DNA of 64,000 bases from Straminergon stramineum (Eukaryota; Streptophyta; Bryopsida; Hypnales; Calliergonaceae). Below are positions 49,705 through 60,208 of the stretch, piece by piece. The position numbers and the translations under genes are program-made. Below the pieces are notes generated by a model. It saw nothing but the letters and a program-made list of their open reading frames with translations, was not told the origin of the DNA and made no database searches. Position 1 is the first letter of the stretch. The number at the start of each line of letters is the position of its first letter. Location of the stretch: the NCBI GenBank assembly GCA_963920665.1, contig OY987265.1, positions 36,027,001 to 36,091,000 of the forward strand, in the 5' to 3' direction.

Positions 49705-51100
49705 CTCTACAACATGTAATCTAATTATGCCTTCAAAGCAATGGATCTTTTATTGTTGATTTTTTCTTGTACTTTCCTTATAGCAAATACTAACCAAATC
49801 AAATGAATGAGTAATTCAGTCAGGTTTTGGCTACAACAACCAAAACTAAGGGCCAATGGAGGTTAGTCCAATAGAAAAAACCAGTAGCCTAAGCTATAGG
49901 GCTTATTTTTCTTTTTTCAAAATGATAAAGAAATCTAAATTTGACATAATTCTCTATGAGATCTCCGCAGATGAAGTTTGACACTAAAACTTCTTTTTAA
50001 AACTTCATTTGTTGTTTCCTAATGCTTTAACCATTGAAATTCACTTTTTATTCTTGGGCTCTTTAATTCCATTTTTTATCTTCTACCTAAGTTTTGACTT
50101 TCAATTGATTTGGTCAATTTTGATTGACTTTCATCCAAATTGTCCTTAATCTTAATCAAATCTTCATCCTACTCTAAGTTCTTCAATGCCAGTCTATTTT
50201 CTAAGGTTAAGGTAGTATTCGAAATTAGAGAATATTTTCTCTTTGATTCTATCCCTTAATTGTTCCTAAATTACCTTCAAAAGATTCTTATTGATCTCCT
50301 AAAGTTTTAACTATATTGTTTAATTTTTTATTCTATTGCTATTTTTAGATCTAAAGTACTTTTAAGTAAAAGTCCTTAAATTTACCTTTCTAAAAAGTTA
50401 AACACTTAGGCTTTCAACTTTTGAAGCAAAATTTATCCATGGATGAAGTTTGACTATCAACCAGTTCATCAAACTTCAACCATCAATTTCTTTTACTTTT
50501 ACTTTTAAAATTAACTATTTCTTTTCTCTTTTGACTTCTATTTTTATCCTAGATTTAAATATTCCATTCTTGATTCTTTTGGATGACTTCCTAATTTTTC
50601 ATCTACTTTGAGGACTACTTTCATCCAAGTGTAATGGTTGGAGTTTTTATCTACTTTTTATGTTTAATACCTTTTTGGAAAGCTATGGAACCTCTCTTAC
50701 TATTTTTGAATTCAAATCCTACTTTTCTAATGGTCCTCATGGTTTGAATTAAGGTTTAGCTTCTACCTCTATGGTTTTGACTTTAATCTAATATTTTTGC
50801 AAATTTGAGCAATTGCGAAAAGAAATTTAAAGACTAACCTCAAACCTTGCGGATTTGATGGCTACATCTTTGTGTGCCATAATCACCACCTTGTTGCGAC
50901 TGCCTCCTTCTTCTATTCATTTTTTGTCGTATTTTTGAAGTTGTATTTGAATGCTATGTCGTCACTAAGTAGTTCCAAATCTTCTTCCCTTGTTCCCCAC
51001 TTTTTTTTTATGTCTCTTTCTAATTTTCTCTTTTCCTTTCAAGATGCTTTTTTAAACCCAATCCAATCTAATCTAATCTAATAACTATTTGCTAAATTTT
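49705..51100 (+). repeat. LTR-retrotransposon-like repeat R1 (copy)
   Basis: Landmarks are ATGCCTTCAAAGCAATGGATC (about 49728), GATGAAGTTTGACACTAA and, near 50450, GATGAAGTTTGACTATCAACC. A T-rich end follows. The two GATGAAGTTTGAC blocks suggest internal duplication. No coding frame. Confidence 0.5.
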
Positions 51101-53270
51101 TCCTAATTTGCTTAGGAATCAAACAAACCTTAAAGACAAGGTGGTTTGGCTTCTACCAACCAATAATGAATTCCTAGAATCTAATTAAGTCAACTTATTC
51201 TTACATTTTGTTTTTTCTATTTGTCTTTTAATCAAAGTTAATCCTCGGTCAACGAAGTCAAATATTCCTAATGGATGGTTTTTCTTGACTTTTGGAATTC
51301 CTTCTCTCTTCTCCAACTATCCAAGTACTAACTTGCAACTCTTTCTTCCATTTGCACTTGGTTAGCACTAGAATTGTTGTTAAATACAATTAGAATTTGA
51401 GTTCCAACACTCACAGATGGCAATTTAGAGAAGCTCCAACAAGTCTAGTGAGTAAAGTAGACAAACTCATTACCAACCCTTGACCCAATACCACCCAAAT
51501 GTAGGGTCCTTATTGATTCTATGACGAGAATTTATGACAATAGTATATGCCTTAACTTACATTAACTTCACAATAAGACATGTATTATAGTTTTACATTC
51601 TCACTCTAAAATCAATGAGGATCCTACATTTGGATGGTATTGGATAAAGCTACCTTATTTGTAAAGTCATAAATGGTGGGGGGTGGGGGTCCAATGCACC
51701 CAACATGTGTTTGAGTTTGCATATAGTGAGGTTGGTGACATTGTGTGTCCAATGGGTGGTTAACTTCAACTTTCTAATCAACAAGTGGGATTTTGGAAGC
51801 TTTTGTCACTGATTTAGGGGCTCTGGTCTTTTCGAATCTCATTGAACTCTGTTAATTTTAATTTCAAATTCAAACTACTTTGTTGATTTGAAATCTCAAC
51901 TTCAAACTACTCTATTGATTTGGGGAATTTAAGACTTAAACCATTTTGTCACTTGAAATTTCAATCTCAACTAACTTACTTTGGCTCCTGAAATTTCACT
52001 CACTATTTTGATAATTTGGGATTTTGGAGATCTCAACCTCAATTACTCTAGCTCTTGGGATTCCACTTACTACTTTGTTAATTTGAAATTTCAAACTAAG
52101 CTACCCTAGTCCGTTGAAATCCCAAAGAAGTTCTACTTGGGTTGTACTCTTTTTAAGTGATCAAATTAAAAATAAAAGTTGATTGTTGCTTGACTTTAGT
52201 TGGTTGGCAAATTTTTTGGCCTAACTAACCAATTTTTTAAGTTTCTTGTAAGGTAACCCACCAACAAAACAAAAGATGGAGACATCTAAAGATTAGTATT
52301 GAGGTCAAGCTTTGCCATCTAGGATTTAGGCCTGAATTAAAAAATAAAACACAAAAGGATTAGTTCTAGAATTGGACATGAAAAATATGTTAAGGGACGA
52401 TAGCTTTGCCATTTGGGGGGGTTAGGCCCAAAGTTTGAAAATAAACTAAAGAAACTTGTTAGTAAGAGGACTTGTGAGAATTTGGATCCAACCCAATTTC
52501 TTCAAATGACACTTAATATTACAAGAAGGACCACATATTTGAATGTCTATAGTAAACTTGCCAATCACTGCACATACAAAATTCAAATCCTTCTCCACAT
52601 AAATATAAAGACTTACATGTTTTGAAATTTGGTGTGATCATTAAATGCTATGTTAAGATTCACCTTCAAAAAAACAATGCAAAAAGATTTATTCCAACAA
52701 ATTTTATTGTAATCTAAAGGTGATGAATCTAAAATCTAGTTAAAAATTCTTTGCAACCTTTCACCGCATAGTGTGCGGTCATTGAGCAAATGAGCAGTGA
52801 TACAAAAAAAAATTCCCATGGCAATTGAATTGATAGTTGCATTGTGTGGTTAGTGTACGGTAAATGGCAACGGTCGTTCTGTAGTTTTTGGATGTGTGCA
52901 ATAAATGGCAAGTTTACTCTAGGCTTTAGGGGTATGTTCTAAAATTGTAGTTGCCATATCCCACTCAAGAAGCTTGGTTCAGAATAATTGTCAGTAGACA
53001 AAGACTTCAAGACCAAGAAAGAAAAAGAAAAGGTTAATAACAACAACTTCAAAAAACATAAGCAAAAACAAGGCTTTCCAAAGGGATCCCAACATCCTTT
53101 AGAAGAAGCTCCAAACATGAACAAAAAGGAGAGCAAGAAGGCTCTCAAACACTTCAAAAGCACGTTTTGGCAAAAAGAGCCAAATTCCCACAATGTAGCT
53201 ACGGTTCAACTAGTTACAAAAGTAAAAGCAAAATAGCCTCGAGTTGGCCAAACAAGAAAGTGAAGAGAAG
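51101..53270. other. Intergenic or retroelement-derived DNA, no gene accepted
   Basis: GTCAAGCTTTGCCATCTAGG (about 52302) and ATAGCTTTGCCATTTGG (about 52400) echo GTCAAGCTTCGCTATCTTAAG at 34591, so part of this belongs to the R2 element. Short frames at 52413-52625 and 52988-53236 (Lys-rich) are low-complexity and unsupported. Confidence 0.4.
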
Positions 53271-55612
53271 GGGTGCAAAGTGATAGGAGGGGAAGCCTTT
53301 AGTACGTTTCCAAGGCCTCCTCCACCCTCAAAGTACCTAACAAACTACTCCTAAGAAAAACTAAAAATTAACTTTTAAAATTCCACCCTACTATTGTGAA
53401 CACTCTAATTTTTGGAGAAATGCCGTAATTGCCAAATAGATTGCACCATTGTCTTTAGAAGAACTAAATTAGAGTAGAAAACCCTTAAGCCCCCTATTTA
53501 TGAACCATTTTGCAAGCAAAAGCTAACAATTTGTAAACAAGTGAAAAAAGTGAAAAATCAAAAACTTAGAGTTTACTTTTTCTCAAGTTTTGACTGTTCA
53601 AGGTTCTTTAGGAGGTCCAAGAAAGTAAGAAAAGAGTCCTAGTTGAGTTCATTTGGACATTGTATGCTCTTGGAACACTGGTCAATTCATTGAATGTTTT
53701 GGAATTTTGTTAAAAGTCATTGTTGCCACCAGTTCTAATACTTGTGAGCGTTGGAATGTCTTGAAATTTTTCTGGACACTTATTTATGCTAAAAAACACT
53801 ATCTTCATTTTTAATGGGATTTTACTGCTATGTGGGTAATTTCTATGAATTTTCAAATTCCAATAATTGTAGTTGACTTCCCATGGAGTCATTTTCTGCA
53901 ATTGAAAAATTTACGAAACTTTTTGGGTAGCTTTTAGGAATCCCCAAAATACTACATGCAAATTCCCATGTCTACTTTTCACTTTCTACTAAAGGTATTA
54001 AATTAACACTTCTCAATTTTATTCCTTTAGGGAGGAATCACTCCCATATTAGAGAATCTTCATGAACTGACTTCACCATTGAGCTCTTTGCGTGTTTTTA
54101 AGCTACCATCACTTCTCTCCATTCTTTAGTCACATTATCTTGTGAAATTTACCGACATAGAGCGAAAAATGACTTTTCCAATTCTTTATGAATTGGATGA
54201 TGACCTTTATGTGGGTCACCCCAATGGACTTCTAAGACTTAGGGAGATAATTTCCACCTTGATTCTCTAATTCATATAATCTAAGTTTCTATCAATCTCA
54301 CCCAAAGATTTGATCCAATATAACATAATATAACATAATATGCAACTTCCATATTATGTGGCCCTGATTATAATCACTTATAATGTGTTTTAATCCAATC
54401 TTAAGGGATATAATTTGTTTTCATGTAGATTAATCTTGTAGCCCTATTAACAAGGGATCCAAAAACGTACTTATGTACATGAAACAAATATTTTTGAAGA
54501 CAATAATAGCATTAAAAACCTAATTATATGAGTTTTTTTAATACATGTATCATAGGCCGAGCTAGGCAACTTTGGGGGCTTTCTAATAAAAATTTAATTT
54601 TAACTAGACCCAACTTCTTTGTATGCATTTTAAGAAACTATGCATAGGTGTTTCAATTCTTCATATATATTGTGAGTTTTTTTCTAAAATGTATGCAATT
54701 CAACATTTTCTACATTTAATTTCTTTTTAATTTGGTTTTCCCCTAGCTTTTTGGTCTTTCTAATTTGATATAATTTTAACAAAAGTCGTCCTCTGAGCTA
54801 TTTTAATGCTGATGACCCTTGTATATAATACAAGAGTTGCGTACTCGGGATATAACCTAAATTAGTTGTTTTTTACTATCTTTGTCAATAGAGCATAAAC
54901 TATTCTAAATTCCTATTTGCTATTCCAAACACCTAATTTGAACACTAGAAACTGGAATTGGAAGTGCTTAAGACACTCTCCAAACTTCAAGACTAACACA
55001 CCATATTTGTAGGAACTTCAACTAAACACAATGTCAACACTCTTTTGGAGTATTTTCAACTATAAATTGGAATAAAAATGAGCAAAAGCAAAAGCAAAAA
55101 AAATCCCAAGGCCCAAGTGCTAACTACGGGGCTCACAAGTTCCTAATGTGATTTCAACCTTAGGACCCCATACTTCTACCATAGATGCCTTCCATTAGTC
55201 CATCTTGAGTTTGCATTACTTGTAGGCTAATAATTAGGGTTTCCACTATTTCACATAACAACTAGAAAATTGAAACTTATCTTTAGAAATTGACTTTGAA
55301 GATCTCATTGGGATTTTTATAGACCACTTTAGCCAAAATGAGTCACATGTACAATGGTTTAGGCAATTTGGTGACATTCATTCAATATTCACATTTTCTA
55401 CCAAGTGTAACTTTCTACCATATTGACATGTGGGATTCAAGATTATTTTAGGTATAATATTTTATTTGGACCAAATATCATATTGGTATGTCATATAAGT
55501 AGTTGGGTTCAATACTCTTTAGGGGGCTTTTTGCATAATAATGTTGACTTAAATTGTAAAAAATAGAAAAAAAAACTATAAGTCCTAAGTGACAAATTTG
55601 GGGCTCACAAAG
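53270..55612 (+). repeat. LTR-retrotransposon-like repeat R2 (copy d)
   Basis: Landmarks are GCCTTTAGTACGTTTCC, TTTTGGAGAAATGCCG, GATTGCACCATTG (53439), ACTTTTTGGGTAGC (about 53917). Two ends GGGGCTCACA lie at about 55123-55132 and 55603-55612, the second matching copy b and the first copy a. A partial duplication or two joined ends is likely. Confidence 0.5.
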
Positions 55613-57355
55613 ACTTGGAAGCCTAGTATGCTCATCCATTTTATTTGAATATTTGAGCATCCTACATGTCTAAAATTTGATGTCTCATATGTTTCATTTG
55701 CTCTATATGTAGGATAGTTTTAAACTCACAATGAAGCATATGATTCATGACAAGTGATTCGAGTTGGTACACTTTGTCATGGATTCAAAGTACTTCTTGT
55801 CTGATGTAATCACCATTGTTGGCTTTGCAAAAAAGAACCACAAGGGCCTTCCCCAAGCGATGACAAGCAACAACATTCTCTAAATTGTGTTCTACAATTT
55901 TGATGAGGACATGCATTTCAAACTCAATACATTGTTGATGCATTTGGGTTGTAGGTTCTCATAGTATACAATAATTGTAGGTGTGGTATATATTGAAGGA
56001 CTTAATGCCTAAACTTGAACTATACATTACATATTAAATATCTTGCCAAATTTTGACACACGTTTTGGCTTGTCCCATGCCTATAAAGCCTTACAATTGT
56101 CCATTGTAGTGTCAATCAATGTGTTTGTGATGAGATCTCTAGCAAAAGCCTCAACTCCAAATTTACACCTTGGTACTACTAGAATGGCACATTGATTGAA
56201 TGCACACACTTAATTTAAATCTTGAATCAATTCAAAAAATTTAAAGGGCATGAAGGCTCTATACCCTTCTTGCCACTAAAATTTGATAGTTGATGATGTT
56301 AGGTCAACGTGCTTGTTTTCCATTTGTATACATTAGCAAAGTTTGACACACACAACAAGCAAAAATTATATTGTGTGTTTCTGGGCTTGCAACATAAAAA
56401 TATTGGAGAAACATACAATTGCCTATAATGAAATTGTAAAATACAAATGTTGGTATAACACAATGTTCTACTCCTAATGACTATATCGACCATACTCAAC
56501 AACAACTTCAATGTAATTATGTAATGCTAAAATTAGATAAAACTCACTCTAGTTGATAATCAAATGGAGCAAAAATGTCTCCATTTGATAATACTCCAAC
56601 AAAAATTACCCCATTCTAGAATTTGTCATTATCCTCAACCTTGTTTGTTCTTATACTATAAACCTGTCTACACACTTGATATTAGGTCCTTGCCCTAAAC
56701 TTCATCTTTGTATGTTGAGTTGTCTTCAGCCTTCCATTCATCTTTGACAATCACCCCTAAATTGTAGTGTCAAGCAAACCCATTCAATTATCCTTAAGTT
56801 GAGCTTGTATGACCAACGTCTAAGTCCAACAAGAAAAACATCGGTTTCAAGCTGGCACAATTGTATTCCCCTTGGGGCAAACCTCCAAAGCCCTAAAACC
56901 GCATGTCTGATACAAACATGCAAGGGCATATGATACACTAACGATACTTGTAATTAGCGATTTCAAGTGTAGAAAAGATGGGTGCTACACCTTAAATTTC
57001 CAATAATTGAATGGGTGAAAATCACCATAGAGTATTTCCACACTATAAATGCTAGCATGCAAAAAGTATTCCATAGTGGAGTTGCAATGAATTCTATCAG
57101 AGTTGCAATTAAGGTAGGAGGTCCAAAAACAAACCCAACTCTAAAAGTATCTTATAACACAAATAATATACATTTCAAGAGGTGGACGCTTTTACTGACC
57201 ATTATATTTCAATGTCAAAAATTCATAACTAATTCCATGAAAGTCCAAAAAATATGAAACTACTTGGGTTAGATGTTGATTCCATTTTTCTCCCTACAAA
57301 AATTTACTGGAAATTGTTTCAAGGAGTTTAGCTTCCTGCCAATTGCAATTAGTTC
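55613..57355. other. Intergenic DNA, no gene seen
   Basis: AT-rich sequence. No exon, RNA gene or repeat boundary could be supported between the R2 copy and the TTAACCCC-ended element. Confidence 0.45.
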
Positions 57356-58001
57356 TTAACCCCTAAATGCCCAAGGCACCAGATTCTGGTGTTTCAAAAA
57401 CTTTGAAGTTAAGTAAAAACCAACCAAATTGCTATTATCATTAGTTTATATTTTTGGAGAATTCTTTTTGAAGTCTAGTTTTAGAATCAAAAAGTTGATC
57501 CGAAAAATAAAGGATTATGATTTTTCTATAGAAGATTTAGTGCAAGGATGCCCATTGCAATCTTGACTTCCCATAGTGTTGAGGGCTCTTGAAAATGACC
57601 CTCAAATACACTAGATCTTGGAGGCAAAATCACATTAGAAATTCATTTAAAAAAAATTGTAGAATAGATTTTGAAAAACCGTAAATTGATTGGGGTTGTG
57701 CATGCTGGGCCCTATAACCTCATTTCTTTTTAGTGACCAACTTTTTAGAGTTGTCATGCAAAAAGTGAATTGAAAAATTTTCACAATTTTTACACCCTCA
57801 TGATCAAACATTATAATCTTTCAATCTGTAAGTGATATTGTTATGTTTTCTTTTCCTATGTGATCTCTAACATGTCTAGTTTGAATTTGTACGGTTACAA
57901 TTCAAAAGAAATTGGTACAACTTATGAAAATGTTGACTTTTTGTTCAATTTAGATCAAATTTCAAGGAGCTCCAAACAGGCCTTGGGCATTTAGGGGTTA
58001 A
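57356..58001. mobile_element. TTAACCCC-ended DNA element, 646 bp, inverted copy
   Basis: Its ends are TTAACCCCTAAATGCCCAAGG and CCTTGGGCATTTAGGGGTTAA, a nearly perfect 21-bp inverted repeat. The body is the reverse complement of 9475-10116 with moderate divergence. It lies only about 100 bp left of the region where the HCS1 leader begins. It is non-coding. Confidence 0.85.
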
Positions 58002-58320
58002 AAGGTCGCTTCATGAACCTCTGACCTTAGGGATTGTTGCACCTTCTTCTCCCCATTCTCAATCTTTTAGAGAATGAGAATTGCCGAGGGCCCATTGACC
58101 TATCCACTGATGGTTGAGATGCTTAGCTTCTCTGGAGGTGAAGAATGGGCGTGAAATAGTTTCCGCGTGCTAAGTTTCACCGCTCCAGTTGTAACTCTCA
58201 CCCTGCCTGCCGTTTTCACCTTCGATTTGCGTTAGAGAGTAGTGCAGGGATGCGCGCACCTTTGTAATTGAAGTTGCCGCATTTCGGGGTTTTTTGCATC
58301 CCGAGAATCTATTTCACTAC

Positions 58321-58600
58321 TCTTGTTGCCGTTGTCATTCCTCTACAGAATCTCTTCGAACACGCAGGATTGAAAGAGGTGGAATTCTAGACACAGGTGG
58401 GTTCGTATTGGATGTTTTGCTCTTGTTGCTGGATTCATTCCTCTGTAGAGACTTTTTCTTTACTTCCTTCATCGAAAAGCATTGGAATTCCTGCTCATTT
58501 TCTAAGATCCAAAAGACTTGGGACTTACTTAGGGTTTGGAGTTTTGTAGCCATCGAGCATGCAAGATTGAAAGAGGTACTGACACAAGCGGATTCGCGTT
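58321..58600 (+). repeat. Imperfect direct duplication in the HCS1 leader
   Basis: The segment 58321-58405 (TTGTTGCCGTTGTCATTCCT, then GCAGGATTGAAAGAGGT) recurs in two parts, at 58421-58452 (TTGTTGCTGGATTCATTCCT) and 58557-58600 (GCAAGATTGAAAGAGGT, then ACACAAGCGGATTCG). The second copy is split by about 105 bp. It looks like an old local duplication. No function is implied. Confidence 0.6.
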
Positions 58601-58656
58601 CGAGAGCTTCGTAATTTGCGCAGGTAAATCTCATTCTCCACAAGACACACAAGGGG

Positions 58657-58757
58657 TGTCACACCTTCTTCATGGAGAAGGACTCCTATTAGCTTCTCTT
58701 TTCACTCCATACCTTCTCGTTCTTCATAGAAGTTTCATTCTAGGAGAAGGTGTGACA
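58657..58757. repeat. Short inverted repeat in the HCS1 leader
   Basis: TGTCACACCTTCTT (58657-58670) faces GAGAAGGTGTGACA (58744-58757), a 13 of 14 match in inverted orientation with a 73-bp spacer. It may be the footprint of a small transposon or a leader hairpin. There is no target duplication at its edges that I could see. Confidence 0.5.
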
Positions 58758-58803
58758 ATCCCTATTGTTCATAATGTTGGGGTTTGGAGTTTGGGGGATA
58801 CAG

Positions 58804-58945
58804 GGGGTGGCTGTGAAGCAGCTGGATCGCAACGATTTGCAAGAGAACCGAGAGTTTCTGGGAGAACTTTTGATGGTGAGTGTGCTGCACCATCCGAATT
58901 TTGTGAATCTAATCGGGTATTCGCGGACAGTGATCAGAGACTGCA
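58804..58945 (+). pseudogene. Fragment of a PBS1/PBL-type receptor-like cytoplasmic kinase
   Basis: The translation from 58804 reads [18 protein letters not shown], then about 20 residues ending [12 protein letters not shown]. This is the VAVK-lysine to alpha-C/beta-4 part of the RLCK VII (PBS1/PBL) kinase domain. The match begins right after a CAG at 58801-58803, where these genes commonly have an intron acceptor, so the piece looks like the start of one ancestral exon. Near 58919-58921 one base appears lost. The next frame continues with ADSDQRLQ, the usual ADGDQRLL segment, and similarity stops by about 58945. No catalytic loop, DFG or C-lobe follows. It is a broken relic in the presumed leader of HCS1. 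The frame that carries it stays open to 59112, six bases before the HCS1 ATG. Confidence 0.82.
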
Positions 58946-59118
58946 GGACGCAGTGCTTCTTTTGTTCCCAATTTCGAGAAACTTGTTTGGTCTTTGAACC
59001 AACTTGTGAAACGGAACCATGTTCAGCTTACACCTCTCAGACCCGAGTTACTGAGTTAGGGATTTTGATGAGATTCCGTGTTGTGATTGTTAGGTTAGTG
59101 CGTGCCGCTTGAAGGGCC

Positions 59119-60208
59119 ATGAGCTGTGGATTTATCAAAAGGCTCACAATTAGCGGCACTGTCTTGAGTCAATCTGTAAAGAATCGGACATATTTCATTC
59201 GGACGTCTCACACTCGAATAAATCGTCGGCTTGAAACGGTCTATTTGACGACTCCTACGGTTGCTCCCTTGTCAGCAGGCAATCCTTTAGCTGTAATGGT
59301 GTCTGGAGGATCTTCTGCATTGCCCAATAACCAGCGGATTTCAGCAGATGGATTAACATTGCCAACGAGGGCTGGCAGTGACACAGATGGAATCTTTGTT
59401 ACGAATGCAAGTTCGGAGGTCTTAGAACGACCGGCGGGTGTGGCAGGGATTGCGAGTGAGCAGAAGCAAAGGAACAAGGAGCATTCTGTATGTGATCCAG
59501 CGGTTTCAGCGTATAAAGAAGTTTTCAGCAAGGCTGCGATGGAAGGGCCTGGCAAAAGTGTTAGTAAGATTGAATCACATGCAGACCAGGTTGACCAGTT
59601 TGAGGAGAAGGGCCAAGATGTGGGTAAGTCCGAAAGGAGCACTGGGAAGGTTGAAGGTCTTGGTACAACGGCAGGCAAGTCGGAAGAAGATGCCGTGGGC
59701 AAGGTGGAGCAGATTGGTAAACCAGTTGGAAAATCTGAAGAGGAGAATGTGGGTAAGGCACACAGGTCTGAAGGTGAACTTCTTGGTAAGTTGAAGGAAA
59801 AGGACCCAAATGTGGGTAAGTCTGAATGGAGCACAGGGGAGGTTGAGGGCGTTGGAAAACCGGTGGGCAAGTCGGAAGAGGACGCGGGCAAAGTGGAGCA
59901 TGTGGTTTTGACACGCAGGACTGAAGGTGAACCTGTTGGTAAATCAGTTGGAAAAGTTGGAAAAGATGAAAATGAGGATGTGGGAAAGCTTGGGAAGAAC
60001 GAGGCAGGGAAAGTGGAATCGGAAGTTGAAGTCGGTATTGATACACTAACTGGAAAACCAGTAGGTAAAGCTGCAGAGGGTGAAGTTGGGAAGTCTACGG
60101 ATAAATGTGTTGGGAAAGGTGAGGAGAATAACCTTGGGAAGCCTTCTCTGAAAAGTCTCGACCACGAAGTTGGAACTGCGGGAGGAAACATTCGGAAGCA
60201 GACTATGG
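59119..60208 (+). CDS. HCS1: HCS1 exon 1: transit-peptide-like start plus Gly-Lys repeat extension
   Basis: This 1090-nt exon would add about 362 residues before the conserved enzyme. Residues 1-70 are rich in Arg, Ser and Thr with almost no acidic residues (starts MSCGFIKRLTISGT), as expected of an organelle-targeting presequence. Residues about 70-140 show nothing I recognise. From about 143 to 355 the sequence is highly charged and built on short Gly-Lys motifs (VGKSE, GKVE, GKPVGK; more than 20 GK pairs). It includes a tandem duplication of about 64 residues, seen in DNA as copies starting near 59620 and 59812. The region looks disordered. Reading on without splicing hits a stop at 60256-60258. 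A donor (ATGG/GTAAGA) at 60209 gives the right phase to join the enzyme exons. It could instead be a separate upstream frame on the same transcript. Confidence 0.6.

Larger units (their letters stand above)
58080..59118 (+). promoter_or_regulatory. Presumed HCS1 promoter and 5' leader region
   Basis: The base composition becomes more GC-balanced here than in the AT-rich DNA to the left and stays so through exon 1. I see no convincing TATA box. A donor-like AG/GTAAAT lies at 58624, and several short upstream reading frames are present (58294-58614, 58765-59112). A leader intron and upstream-frame control are therefore possible but unproven. The interval also holds the kinase relic and local duplications described separately. 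Confidence 0.4.

Noticed and set aside
52988..53236. Lys-rich 82-codon frame
   Set aside because: Low complexity in an A-rich part of a repeat copy, with no homology signal.
59241..60191. 316-residue minus-strand open frame opposite HCS1 exon 1
   Set aside because: It is rich in Ser, Pro, Phe and Thr because it is the antisense of the Gly-Lys repeat exon. The plus-strand frame has the presequence, the splice-phase match and the enzyme downstream.
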